Shown in pieces: positions 37,199 to 46,148 of a DNA stretch of 64,000 nt (positions within the stretch are counted from its first letter, which is position 1; each line of letters starts with the position of its first letter). The notes under the pieces were generated by a model, which had not been told where the DNA came from, did not search any database, and worked only from the letters and a program-made list of their open reading frames with translations. The stretch is from Rhodospirillaceae bacterium (GTDB lineage Bacteria; Pseudomonadota; Alphaproteobacteria; Rhodospirillales; Rhodospirillaceae), in contig NSIP01000002.1 of NCBI GenBank assembly GCA_002737725.1, positions 62,001 through 126,000 on the forward strand, given 5' to 3'. A program made the translations under genes and the position numbers.

Positions 37199-38997
37199 TC
37201 AACGCGCGCATATCGAAGCCTCAAAGGTTGCCAGCCACGCCGCTGGCGTTTGTCTGGCACTTCTTGCGCCAGGGCCATATGGCGGGCATTGCCGTCACCG
37301 TGGCGATTAGCGTGATTGTTGCGGTTGTTGAGGCGGGTGGCACATTTGCCTTCGGCGAGCTGATCAATGCGCTTGCCGCTGATCCGCCTGATTCTACAGC
37401 GCCAGCGTCGACGCTTCTACCAATAGCCGACCCCGTTTTTATTTTCGCCGTCGTTGTTGGCTTTTGGATGGTGCCGCCGATTGCACTGCGTTTGCTGGGG
37501 GCCTATCTCGGTCGGTTCCAGTCTGATTTAAGGGCTCGCATCCATGATGAGGTCTTGGGCTACGTTCTTGGTCATGCACCACGCTTTTTTCTCGATGAAG
37601 GCAGCGGCTCTGTCGGCCATCGTATTCGCACAAGCGCCTTGGCAGCCTATCTTGTGATCGAGTTCCTCTTCTTCCGCCTCACCCGCTTTGCAGCGCTGGT
37701 CTTGATCGCGCTGATCATGGCCTCAGCCCAAGCGCCGCGCTTGGTTCCAGTGTTCGCCATATTCGTGGCGATGTTCGTGATTTTATCTTTCTGGGGTGCG
37801 CGCCTCTGCTGGCCGTATGGGCGTTCGTTATCGGCGGCTTCGACGGCACAATCTGGGCGCAAAGTCGACGTCGTTGCTAATTGGGATACGGTCTTAAGTT
37901 TTGCACGCGCGTCATTCGAGCAACTCCAGCTTCGCCCAATCAGTGACCGTGAGGCGAAGGCAAAAGTGCGGTGGGTTGATTCGCAATCAATCATGGGAAT
38001 CGTGTTGCAAATGATTGCAATGGCGTTCGTGGTTACAATTGGTTGGCAAGGGTTGGCTGACGCGCAGGCGGGCGAGCTGACCGTTGGTTTATTTGCAACG
38101 ATCATGACTTTGGCTTTGCTCATCGCGGGGCACCTGGCTTCGTTAGGTGATCAGTTCCTGCAATTCTCAGAACAGTACACGCAACTTGTCGACTGTCTCG
38201 AGGTCATCGCCCGCCCTCATGAGATTATCGATACGCCTGGCGCAAGCGATCTCACGGTAGTAAGGGGCGCGGTGGAGTTTCGCGATCTGCATTTTGGTTA
38301 CTCTGAAAGCGCGAAAGTGTTTTCAGGTTTGTCGCTCTCGATCCGAGGCGGCGCGCGCGTGGGGCTCGTTGGCCCGTCAGGGGCTGGCAAGAGTACGCTG
38401 ATTAAACTGATGCGCCGTCAATTCCCATGGCAGCAGGGCAGTATACTCATTGATGGTCAAAATATTGCCGACGTCAAATGGGAGTCGCTCCATCACGCCG
38501 TTGCGGAGGTTCCGCAGTCACCCACTCTGTTTCACCGCAGTGTCAGGGATAACATTCTGTATGGCCGACCTGATGCTGATGAGGCGGCTTTGCTGGCGGC
38601 AGCCAAGAGCGCCCATTGTCATGAGTTTATCGTAGCCCGGCCTAAGGGCTATGACGCCGTGGTGGGCGAGCGCGGGATGAAGCTGTCGGGTGGTGAGCGT
38701 CAGCGGGTGGCAATTGCGCGCGCTTTTCTGAAGAATGCTCCCATTCTTATTCTCGATGAAGCCACGTCGTCACTCGATGGCGAGGCGGAAAACTTGATCC
38801 AAGACGCCTTGCTCAAACTCATGGATGGTCGCACGGTCATCGCCATCGCGCATCGCCTGTCGACGATCATGCACCTTGATCGTATTATTGTGCTGGATGC
38901 GGGTCGCATTGTTGAGCAAGGCAGCCATACCGAGTTGTTGGCCTTGAACGGTGCCTATGCCCGGCTCTGGCAGCACCAAGCTGGTGGCTTCATTTAA
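37195..38997 (+). CDS. ABC exporter, fused permease and ATPase
   Basis: 600 residues: an N-terminal membrane domain with about six helices (such as MAGIAVTVAISVIVAVVEAG and FFRLTRFAALVLIALIMASA) and a C-terminal ATPase. The ATPase has Walker A VGPSGAGKSTL near residue 395, signature LSGGERQRVAIARAFL, Walker B ILILDEATSSLDGE and the His-loop IAIAHRLSTIMH. The start is TTG overlapping the ligase stop (TTGA). The single-polypeptide half-transporter probably works as a homodimer exporting a lipid, peptide or drug-like molecule. Confidence 0.9.
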   Translation: MINARISKPQRLPATPLAFVWHFLRQGHMAGIAVTVAISVIVAVVEAGGTFAFGELINALAADPPDSTAPASTLLPIADPVFIFAVVVGFWMVPPIALRLLGAYLGRFQSDLRARIHDEVLGYVLGHAPRFFLDEGSGSVGHRIRTSALAAYLVIEFLFFRLTRFAALVLIALIMASAQAPRLVPVFAIFVAMFVILSFWGARLCWPYGRSLSAASTAQSGRKVDVVANWDTVLSFARASFEQLQLRPISDREAKAKVRWVDSQSIMGIVLQMIAMAFVVTIGWQGLADAQAGELTVGLFATIMTLALLIAGHLASLGDQFLQFSEQYTQLVDCLEVIARPHEIIDTPGASDLTVVRGAVEFRDLHFGYSESAKVFSGLSLSIRGGARVGLVGPSGAGKSTLIKLMRRQFPWQQGSILIDGQNIADVKWESLHHAVAEVPQSPTLFHRSVRDNILYGRPDADEAALLAAAKSAHCHEFIVARPKGYDAVVGERGMKLSGGERQRVAIARAFLKNAPILILDEATSSLDGEAENLIQDALLKLMDGRTVIAIAHRLSTIMHLDRIIVLDAGRIVEQGSHTELLALNGAYARLWQHQAGGFI

Positions 38998-39015
38998 CGA
39001 GAGATCATTTTTAAC

Positions 39016-39738
39016 ATGAGCATTGTTCTTCATCAATTTGCCCCTATGTATGGGCTCCCCAATCCCAGTCCGTTCTGCATTAAGCTTGAGACGTACTTGC
39101 GCATGGCCGCATTGCCCCACACGGTGGAAATAATCAAAGGGCGAATCAAATCAGCCACAGGTAAAGCGCCCTACATTGAGCTTGATGGAAATGTGCTCTG
39201 CGATTCCGGCTTAATCATCGAACATCTCGAGCGCACGAATGGCCACCCTGTCGACGGCAAGCTCACCTTGGCCGAGCGGGCGCAATCACTGGCATTCCAG
39301 CGCCTTATGGAGGAGCATCTTTATCAAGTCGCTGGTTTTGCGCGCTGGGTTGATCCTGCAAATCCTGACGAGACTGGCGGCTATGCTCGCGCTGTGGTTG
39401 GCCTGAAGAGCCTGCTCGCGAAAATTATCCCGCCTATCGTGAAAAGGGATATTAAAAAATCACTCTGGCATCACGGCATTCGCCGCCATGCCGACGAAAC
39501 AATCTGGAAGTTGGGTATCGATGACGTCCATGCGCTCGGTCATTGGCTCGGCGCGCGCCCATGGTGTTTTTGTGATGCGCCAACAGTTCTCGATGCCGTG
39601 CTGTTTGCATTTATCGCAAGCATTGTCCGCACGCCTTGGGATTCTCCGCTGAAAGTCGCGACGCTGAAGCATCGCAATTTGGTGGATCATTCAGAGCGCA
39701 TGCTCGCCAAGTATTTTCCTGAGTTGGTGAAAACATGA
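39016..39738 (+). CDS. glutathione S-transferase-like protein
   Basis: 240 residues with a thioredoxin-like N-terminus (IVLHQFAPMYGLPNPSPFCI, then KLETYLRMAALPH) and an all-alpha C-terminal domain (ADETIWKLGIDDVHALGHWL). The Cys in SPFCIKLETYLR sits in the position typical of the Faxc/metaxin-like branch of the GST fold, many members of which have no measured transferase activity. It starts 18 bases after the ABC gene stop and is coupled to the next small gene by ATGA. The role is uncertain. Confidence 0.75.
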   Translation: MSIVLHQFAPMYGLPNPSPFCIKLETYLRMAALPHTVEIIKGRIKSATGKAPYIELDGNVLCDSGLIIEHLERTNGHPVDGKLTLAERAQSLAFQRLMEEHLYQVAGFARWVDPANPDETGGYARAVVGLKSLLAKIIPPIVKRDIKKSLWHHGIRRHADETIWKLGIDDVHALGHWLGARPWCFCDAPTVLDAVLFAFIASIVRTPWDSPLKVATLKHRNLVDHSERMLAKYFPELVKT

Positions 39739-40031
39739 AAGCCAAGTTCCACCGCGCTTTCATCGTGTTGATCATTATACTTAGTGGCGCTCATGTCGCC
39801 ACAGCAGGCGCGATCTCTAGCGAGATTAAGCTGTCCCTTGTATGGTTTATCGGCGTCGGTCTGATGGGGCTGTTTCTCGCGTTTCTCATTATCATCGCTG
39901 CCCGGCTGCCTGAGGATCCCATGACCACGCGCTTGTGCTTTGCGGCCAATGTGTTTGCGGTCATTTTTGCATTCGGCAATCTCATGACTGACCGTGATCT
40001 AACCACGATGGCCGCGATCCTCTTTCTTTAG
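39735..40031 (+). CDS. small membrane protein of unknown function
   Basis: 98 residues: a cleavable or anchor N-terminal helix (FIVLIIILSGAHVATA) and two further hydrophobic spans (LVWFIGVGLMGLFLAFLIII and FAANVFAVIFAFGNLM). Translationally coupled to the GST-like gene (ATGA). No family recognised. Confidence 0.6.
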   Translation: MKAKFHRAFIVLIIILSGAHVATAGAISSEIKLSLVWFIGVGLMGLFLAFLIIIAARLPEDPMTTRLCFAANVFAVIFAFGNLMTDRDLTTMAAILFL

Positions 40032-40160
40032 GTTTGGTGGTCATGGCTACGTTTCCTGCTCAAGAATAGGATTGCATCATTAACCGATCTAATGTTGCGC
40101 GATACGGCACAAGTAAAATCCGCCATGCATAAGCCCTATCAAAGGGCGGGAGCTTATAGA

Positions 40161-41069
40161 ATGTCCAAAGCAGTCGTGACCAAGCCGCGCAAGTCTGCAA
40201 AGCCTTACCCCAACGCATCGCTACTGGTAGAAACAGCGTGGCTTGAGAAAAATCTCAAGAATCAAAATTTACGTATCATTGACTGCAACGTGCGCATGAC
40301 TGTTAAGTCCGAGGGCGGGTATATGATCGAGCCAGGGCTGGCCGATTGGAAGGCCGCACATATTCCCAGTTCGCATTTTATTGATCTTATCTCTGAGCTC
40401 TCTGCGCCGCATCCTACGTTGAAGTTCATGATGCCGACAGCCGATCATTTCGCGCGTGTGATGTCACTGCATGGCATCGGGAACAAGCATCGTGTTGTGG
40501 TGTACAGTCGGGGGGCCAATTATTGGGCAACCCGCCTGTTCCTCATGTTCCGTGCCATGGGGCATACCAAGGTCCAGGTTCTCAATGGCGGTTGGGATAA
40601 ATGGGCCATGGAGCAACGCCCCACGACGACACTCGCGAAGAAAAATCCGAAAGCGATCTTCGAGGCCAAATCCCGGCCAGGGCAAATTTTGAACAAAGCC
40701 GAGATGAAAGTGGCCCTCAGTACCACATCAACCTGCGTCATTAATGCGCTTCATCCAGATGTACACGCTGGTCGCAAAACATCTTATGCGCGGGCGGGGC
40801 GTATTCCTGGCTCGGTGAATGTGTTTGCGAAAGATCTCATCGATCCCATAACAAAAAAGTTCTTACCTGCGGCACAACTGCGCAAAATATTTGCCGCTGT
40901 TGGTGCGATGAAAGCCAAGAAGGTTATCACCTATTGTGGCGGTGGTATCTCCGCGACCACGGACTCTTTTGCGCTGATGCTCCTGGGGCACAAGAATGTA
41001 GCGCTGTACGACGGCTCGATATCCGAGTGGGCTGCTGATCCCAAGTTGCCAATGGAAATCGGCGATTAG
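40161..41069 (+). CDS. 3-mercaptopyruvate sulfurtransferase-like protein (two rhodanese domains)
   Basis: 302 residues. The first rhodanese domain (RIIDCNVRMT ... VVVYSRGANYWATRLF) lacks a catalytic Cys, while the second (TCVINALHPDVHAGRKTSY ... VITYCGGGISATTDSF) has it in CGGGIS. That is the layout of SseA-type enzymes that move sulfane sulfur from thiosulfate or mercaptopyruvate. The frame is open upstream; the ATG at 40161 is taken because GGGAG lies nine bases before it. Overlaps the convergent matB-like gene by 4 bases. Confidence 0.88.
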   Translation: MSKAVVTKPRKSAKPYPNASLLVETAWLEKNLKNQNLRIIDCNVRMTVKSEGGYMIEPGLADWKAAHIPSSHFIDLISELSAPHPTLKFMMPTADHFARVMSLHGIGNKHRVVVYSRGANYWATRLFLMFRAMGHTKVQVLNGGWDKWAMEQRPTTTLAKKNPKAIFEAKSRPGQILNKAEMKVALSTTSTCVINALHPDVHAGRKTSYARAGRIPGSVNVFAKDLIDPITKKFLPAAQLRKIFAAVGAMKAKKVITYCGGGISATTDSFALMLLGHKNVALYDGSISEWAADPKLPMEIGD

Positions 41070-42607
41070 CCCTGAGACTTGCCCGCAAGATAAGCTTCCC
41101 AAGCTGAACGGTAAGTCTCGCGTAGTTTTTTCTTTTGTACTTTGCCCATGGCATTTCGTGGAAGGGACTCGGCAATCACAATCAACTTCGGGACTTTATA
41201 GTTTGCGAGTTTATTCTTCAGCGCAGTCTGGATACTTGTTGTATCGAGCGCGGGGCTGTTCGATTTCAGGGTCAACACCGCGAGCCCTGCTTCGCCGAAG
41301 TCTGGGTGTGGCATGCCGATGACAGCCGACTCATCGACACCCGGTAGGGCATCGATCAAGCTTTCAATTTCCTTGGGATACACATTGAACCCGCCCGAGA
41401 TCATCATGTCCTTGGCCCGCCCCACAATCGAAACCATACCGTCGAGCTCGATGCGCGCTAAATCACCGGTCTTGAAATAACCGTCACGCGTGAAATCCTC
41501 GGCCGTTTTGTCGGGCTTGCGCCAATAGCCTTGAAAGACATTGGGTCCTTTGATCAAAATTTCACCCGTCTCGCCGCGTGCGGCCTCGCGGCCATCTTCG
41601 CCTGTGATGCGTAAGGCGATGTCGGGCAAGGGCCAGCCCACGGTATTGGCCCTGCGTAGCTGAGCAGGCAGTGCGCTTGTAATAATGCCCGCTTCAGTCA
41701 TGCCATAGCGTTCGAGAATGCTGTGACCAGTTCGGCTCTGGAATTCAGTGAATGTTTCTTCAAGCAGCGGCGCCGAGCCAGAGATAAACAACCTCATATT
41801 GCGGCAAGTCTCAGTGTTGAATGCAACATGAGCGAGCAGTCGCACGTAGTAGGTTGGCACGCCCATCATGACGGTAGCGCGCAGCAAGTCGGCGATGACG
41901 TCATCTGCCGAGAATTTGGTAAGAAAAAGAATCGATGTGCCGTTCAGCAGCGTTGTGTTCAGCGCCACAAAAAGGCCGTGGGTATGAAAAATCGGCAGCG
42001 CATGGAGGAGTATATCACTTGGCCGGAACTGCCAAAGCTGATGCAACGTCAACGCATTGGATGACAGATTGCCATGGCTCAGCATGATGCCTTTGGGTTG
42101 CCCGGTTGTGCCAGAGGAGTAAAGGATCGCTGCTAAATCCGACCTGGCTCTCACGGCGAGCGCGAACTGAGTTGTCGAGACGACTACGCGCTCCATCAAG
42201 GTTCCCGTACCATCGGCAGTTAATGTGAGAAAGCTGCGCACACGACGCTTCGATGCAATCGTATCAAGTTCGGGTGATCGGGGATCGCCAATCACAACAG
42301 TAGGCTCGGCATCGGCCAGGAAATAATCTAACTCGTCCTCCCGGTATGCAGAGTTCAGCGGCAGGTATACAAAACCGCCCCGTAAGCAGGCTAAGTATAG
42401 CGCAACCGCCTCAGCACTTTTCTCAACTTGAACTGCGATCCGATCGCCGATCTGCGCACCACACTCGACCAGCACTTGTGCAAAGCTGGCCGACATGTCG
42501 TCGATCTGGCCATATGAAACCACACGACCAGATTGCAAAATTAAAAAGGGAGCGGCCAGGTTTTGCGGAAATCGTGACCGCAACAGGGCGAACAGATTAC
42601 CGTTCAT
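41066..42607 (-). CDS. malonyl-CoA synthetase-like acyl-CoA ligase (MatB type)
   Basis: 513-residue ANL ligase. The N-terminus (NLFALLRSRFPQNLAAPFLI) and VYLPLNSAYREDELDYFLAD match the MatB pattern. The ATP loop is ILYSSGTTGQPKGIMLSHGN, the adenylation motif is ERYGMTEAGII, and ending KMGK-type AMGKVQKKKLRE carries the catalytic Lys. MatB makes malonyl-CoA or methylmalonyl-CoA from the free diacid. No matA or matC is nearby. The start overlaps the flavoprotein stop by 4 bases, so the two are coupled. Confidence 0.82.
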   Translation of the reverse strand: MNGNLFALLRSRFPQNLAAPFLILQSGRVVSYGQIDDMSASFAQVLVECGAQIGDRIAVQVEKSAEAVALYLACLRGGFVYLPLNSAYREDELDYFLADAEPTVVIGDPRSPELDTIASKRRVRSFLTLTADGTGTLMERVVVSTTQFALAVRARSDLAAILYSSGTTGQPKGIMLSHGNLSSNALTLHQLWQFRPSDILLHALPIFHTHGLFVALNTTLLNGTSILFLTKFSADDVIADLLRATVMMGVPTYYVRLLAHVAFNTETCRNMRLFISGSAPLLEETFTEFQSRTGHSILERYGMTEAGIITSALPAQLRRANTVGWPLPDIALRITGEDGREAARGETGEILIKGPNVFQGYWRKPDKTAEDFTRDGYFKTGDLARIELDGMVSIVGRAKDMMISGGFNVYPKEIESLIDALPGVDESAVIGMPHPDFGEAGLAVLTLKSNSPALDTTSIQTALKNKLANYKVPKLIVIAESLPRNAMGKVQKKKLRETYRSAWEAYLAGKSQG

Positions 42608-43824
42608 ACCGCCATATCTTTGAGGGGAATGGATACATCGGCCAATTTTACCGGATCAATCTGGTTTTTGGCGGCAATCAATTTTTTAGACTGCAGAAAG
42701 TCCTTGGCCATATTGACGGCATTGCAGGCGACAAACACGCCATGGCGCAAATAGCAGGCCGAGAATTTCCGCTCGGGCATGGAACCACGAATGACTACAG
42801 TATCTCCGGGCTCTGACAGACCTGTCATTTGTAACTTCAGATCGTATTGATCGGACCAGAACCAGGGCACTTCAGCGTATTTCTCGGGCTTGCCAAGGAT
42901 ATGCAAGGCCGCAGCTTTGCCTTGCGCTAATGCATTGGGGACTGACTCCAGTCTTAAACGCCGTCCAAGAATTTCATTGGGATGGTTGGAGCAATCGCCC
43001 ACCGCGTAGATATCAGGGTCGCTGGTCAGCGCAAATTTGTCGACCACGATTCCATTATCGCAGTTCAGCCCAGCAGCTTGCGCAATTGCAATGTTCGGTA
43101 CAATGCCAATTCCCACGATCGCTAGATCAGCCGCAATCCGTTGTCCGGTATTGCAGACGACATACTCAATTTTACCTTGGCCTTCGAGCGCTGTAACGGC
43201 GGTCGAGGTGAGAATGTTCACACCCGCTTGGCGATGAACGTCGGTATAGAAAGCGGACATTTCTGGGGCAACGACGCGATTGAGAACGCGCGGCAAGGCC
43301 TCGATGACCGTGACTTTACATCCACGTTTGATGACGACAGCTGCAACTTCAAGGCCGATATATCCACCGCCGATAATGGCAAGGTTTGCTCCGGCGACCA
43401 GCTGGTCACGGTAACCTATCACGTCATCGATACTGCGTAAGTAATGAACGCCAGGCAGCTCGGCTCCGGGGCATGACAACTTCCGCACCCGCCCGCCGGT
43501 GGCAATCACGAGTTTGTCGTAAGCGAGGGCCTCACCATTTATGAGCGTTACGCGCTTTTTGGTGCGATCAATTGTTTTTACTGACGTATTGAGCCGGAGT
43601 TCGATTTTATTCTGCGGGTAAAATTCTGGCCCGCGCATGTACATGCGCTCAAGTTCGGCTTCGCCAGCCAGAAACGCTTTGGATAAGGGCGGACGCTCAT
43701 AAGGAATGTAAGCTTCATCACCCAGAACAATGATACGCCCTTCATAGCTGCCTTGGCGTAGCGAGATGGCGGTCTGTCCGCCCGCTTCGCCGGCACCGAT
43801 GATGACAACTTTATGCTCTGACAT
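42604..43824 (-). CDS. FAD-dependent ferredoxin reductase-like oxidoreductase
   Basis: 406 residues of the rubredoxin/putidaredoxin-reductase class: the N-terminal GAGEAGGQTAISLRQGSYEG FAD-binding region, YERPPLSKAFLAGE, the NAD-binding LAIIGGGYIGLEVAAVVIKR, and SDPDIYAVGDCSNHPNE. The C-terminal beta-rich reductase domain is present. This class passes electrons from NAD(P)H to a ferredoxin or Rieske oxygenase. No ferredoxin or oxygenase gene lies next to it in the window; its partner must be elsewhere. Confidence 0.87.
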   Translation of the reverse strand: MSEHKVVIIGAGEAGGQTAISLRQGSYEGRIIVLGDEAYIPYERPPLSKAFLAGEAELERMYMRGPEFYPQNKIELRLNTSVKTIDRTKKRVTLINGEALAYDKLVIATGGRVRKLSCPGAELPGVHYLRSIDDVIGYRDQLVAGANLAIIGGGYIGLEVAAVVIKRGCKVTVIEALPRVLNRVVAPEMSAFYTDVHRQAGVNILTSTAVTALEGQGKIEYVVCNTGQRIAADLAIVGIGIVPNIAIAQAAGLNCDNGIVVDKFALTSDPDIYAVGDCSNHPNEILGRRLRLESVPNALAQGKAAALHILGKPEKYAEVPWFWSDQYDLKLQMTGLSEPGDTVVIRGSMPERKFSACYLRHGVFVACNAVNMAKDFLQSKKLIAAKNQIDPVKLADVSIPLKDMAV

Positions 43825-43875
43825 AAGTGGCTTTACGTTTGATGCTGAAGGAAATTCGAAGCGAGAGTGTTTGCC

Positions 43876-44476
43876 TCAGCGTCCACCAAAGTCTTTGATG
43901 GTATCGTCGGCAACCAACCGGTCGATTTGATCCTGCGTCAGGCCCTCCGCTCCTTCTTTCCCAACGGGTCTTGGGCACTCACCCAGGCCACGACGATCTG
44001 CACCCCCGGCCATAATCTCAGTGCGGCGGCGGCGATCGGGTCCGAAGTACGCCTTGGAATCGACAAATGGGCGCGGGCGCTCAATAACTTCACGAATACG
44101 AAGCAGCATGTCTTTGGCCGTAATGGGTTTGGCGATATATTCGGTAACCCCGGCATTGCGCGCGGCGATAACCTTTTCGCGAAGGGTTTCAGCACTGACC
44201 ATAATGATTGGCGTAAAGCGTAACGGGCCCTTGTCGGTGCGCACGGTGCGCAGCATTTCGACACCGTTCATGAGACTAAGCCAATATTCCGTCAAAATGA
44301 CGTCGGGCGGCCATTGCCGGATGGTGTTCATGGCATTGCGGCCGCAATCGGATTCTTCGATCATTTTAGCGCCCGGCGTCTCTAAGGACGTTCTTGATCA
44401 CCCGGCGCATATAGGGCCTGTCGTCCACCGCGAGGAACGAGATCGGCTTTAAATAGTCTGTGGTAACCAGTGCCAT
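43876..44476 (-). pseudogene. receiver-domain response regulator, frameshifted
   Basis: The N-terminal piece (MALVTTDYLKPISFLAVDDR, then YMRRVIKNVLRDAG) starts at 44476 and ends at a TAA at codon 37. The rest of the receiver, in another frame, begins at 44364 (MIEESDCGRNAMNTIRQW) and ends with the FGPDRRRR tail typical of an alphaproteobacterial CheY-like group. Removing one G from the GGG at about 44372-44376 joins them in one frame of 199 residues reading DAGAKMIEESD. At the expected phosphoacceptor, VILTEYWLSLMNG has Glu for Asp. Broken or misassembled. Confidence 0.72.
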
Positions 44477-44603
44477 TGTCGCCGTTCTTGCCTTAACGTT
44501 CTGTCGCGCTATTGATGTTGCGCGGTCTTAGTTGCGGGCAAGTGGCCCCAATTGGGCATAAGGTATTCTATTTCCTGAAAAATTCAACTTTTTGCACATT
44601 GTC

Positions 44604-45263
44604 ATGACCACAACTCGTTCGCCTCAGCCCTCAGCCCCGAGTCCCTCTGCCAGGCTGGCTGCCCATGCGCCCAGAACGTGGCAGCGCATGCTGTCTGGTC
44701 GACGGCTGAATTTGATAGACCCATCACCGCTGGACATCGAAATCGAGGACATTGCGTTGGGTTTGGCACGCAATACCCGTTGGAACGGCCAAACCAAAGG
44801 TGCTCATGCCTGGAGCGTCGCACAGCATAGTGATTTGGTTGTTGATATCGTCCGGCGGTTGAAACCCCGGGCCACGGCTCGCCTCTTGATGGCGGCTAAA
44901 CTTCACGATGCGTCTGAGTATGTGACCCATGATCTGATCACGCCCCTCAAGGCTGTTGTTGGGGATGTGTTTAAAGAGGTGGAAAATCGGCTGACACGTG
45001 CGATTTTTCTTCGATTCGGCTTACCGGCTGTTTTAGCGACGCCCGATAAAGCGTTAATCAAACGCGCCGATCTGATTGCCGCAGCGACAGAGGCGGTGCA
45101 ATTGGCAGGCTTTAGCGAAAAAGAGTGCCGCAGTGTGCTCAACTTCAAGGAAAAGCCGCTGAAACATGTTAAACTCACCCCCTTGTCGGTGGCCGAAGCC
45201 GAGCGCGAATTTCTTGCTGGATTCCAGCAGCTAGAAAAAGCGCTCAAGCTTGAACAACGGTAG
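44604..45263 (+). CDS. HD-domain phosphohydrolase (YfbR-like)
   Basis: 219 residues with the HD metal-site set: WSVAQHSDLVVD, KLHDASEYVTHDL near residue 110, and KRADLIAAATEAV. YfbR-type enzymes act on deoxyribonucleoside monophosphates, and the overall layout, including TPLSVAEAEREFLAGFQQL near the end, agrees. ATG at 44604 is chosen over a TTG 12 bases upstream. The substrate is unproven. Confidence 0.82.
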   Translation: MTTTRSPQPSAPSPSARLAAHAPRTWQRMLSGRRLNLIDPSPLDIEIEDIALGLARNTRWNGQTKGAHAWSVAQHSDLVVDIVRRLKPRATARLLMAAKLHDASEYVTHDLITPLKAVVGDVFKEVENRLTRAIFLRFGLPAVLATPDKALIKRADLIAAATEAVQLAGFSEKECRSVLNFKEKPLKHVKLTPLSVAEAEREFLAGFQQLEKALKLEQR

Positions 45264-45289
45264 AGCGGTTTATTCCCGGGGAGGAACTC

Positions 45290-45736
45290 ATGACACTGCG
45301 TCGTTCAACCATCGCATTTTTGATTTTCGGGGCTTTGGCGGCGGGTTCGTCTGTCGGTCTTGCGGCCTTCGGTATTCATGGCCTTGGCCAGATCATGAAA
45401 TACCCAGCCCAAGCGGTGCGAACATTTCTTGATGCTACAATGTTTCAAGCTGACCAAGGGATCGCAGTACTGATTGTTGCCGTGGTTTGCCAACTGATGG
45501 CCGAAGGCTGGTCGCGCCGGATCATGCAACTGTCAGGAATTCTGCTGTGCGCTTCAGTGCTTATGTTCTCGGGCAGCGTCTATGCCATCACCTTCGACAA
45601 ATTTGGCGGGCTGGCCCCGGTCGGCGGATTCTCGGCGATGATTGGCTGGCTGTTGTTCGCGCTTGGTGCAGGCATGGGTTTGGCCAAGGGTGAAGTGCAC
45701 TTGCCAATCGGGGCCCAACCTCACCCCGCCGAGTAG
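45290..45736 (+). CDS. DUF423 family membrane protein
   Basis: 148 residues with four hydrophobic spans and the family shape: AAFGIHGL near residue 25, YPAQAVRTFLDATMFQADQG, and GSVYAITFDKFGGLAPVGGF, which matches the DUF423 signature around YxxxL and PxGG. A strong ribosome site GGGGAGG precedes the ATG. Function unknown. Likely in one unit with the DUF1761 gene 9 bases downstream. Confidence 0.78.
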   Translation: MTLRRSTIAFLIFGALAAGSSVGLAAFGIHGLGQIMKYPAQAVRTFLDATMFQADQGIAVLIVAVVCQLMAEGWSRRIMQLSGILLCASVLMFSGSVYAITFDKFGGLAPVGGFSAMIGWLLFALGAGMGLAKGEVHLPIGAQPHPAE

Positions 45737-45745
45737 GAGCGCGCC

Positions 45746-46147
45746 ATGTTGCAAGGTGTGAACTGGCTTGGAGTAGATGCGGCTAAGCTTGCGGCCATGG
45801 CCGTGGGCTCGCTGTGGTATTCACCGCTCATGTTTATGAAGCGCTGGCAGGCCGAGCTTGGGAAAACGCCCGAACAAATGGACAATTCAATGCTTGCTGT
45901 CGGTAATTCTGTGGTGATGTATCTCATCGCCGCTGTCGGATTATCGGTAGTGTTAGACTGGAAGGGCGTTGTATCGATTGGCGACGCCCTCATGACATCG
46001 GGCGCCATCTGGCTTGTTTTCGTGGGTTCAATTGAACTGATGCACGACCGCTATAACGGCGCTTCGGCTGCGTTCTCATTGATTAACTGCGGTAATACGC
46101 TAACCGCTTTTCTTGCCATGGGCGCGGTGATTCAGCTGCTCAGCTAA
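45746..46147 (+). CDS. DUF1761 family membrane protein
   Basis: 133 residues with four membrane spans and the DUF1761 motif GSLWYSPLMFMKRWQAELGK near the N-terminus. A ribosome site TAGGAG precedes the ATG. Function unknown. Confidence 0.75.
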   Translation: MLQGVNWLGVDAAKLAAMAVGSLWYSPLMFMKRWQAELGKTPEQMDNSMLAVGNSVVMYLIAAVGLSVVLDWKGVVSIGDALMTSGAIWLVFVGSIELMHDRYNGASAAFSLINCGNTLTAFLAMGAVIQLLS

Positions 46148-46148
46148 A

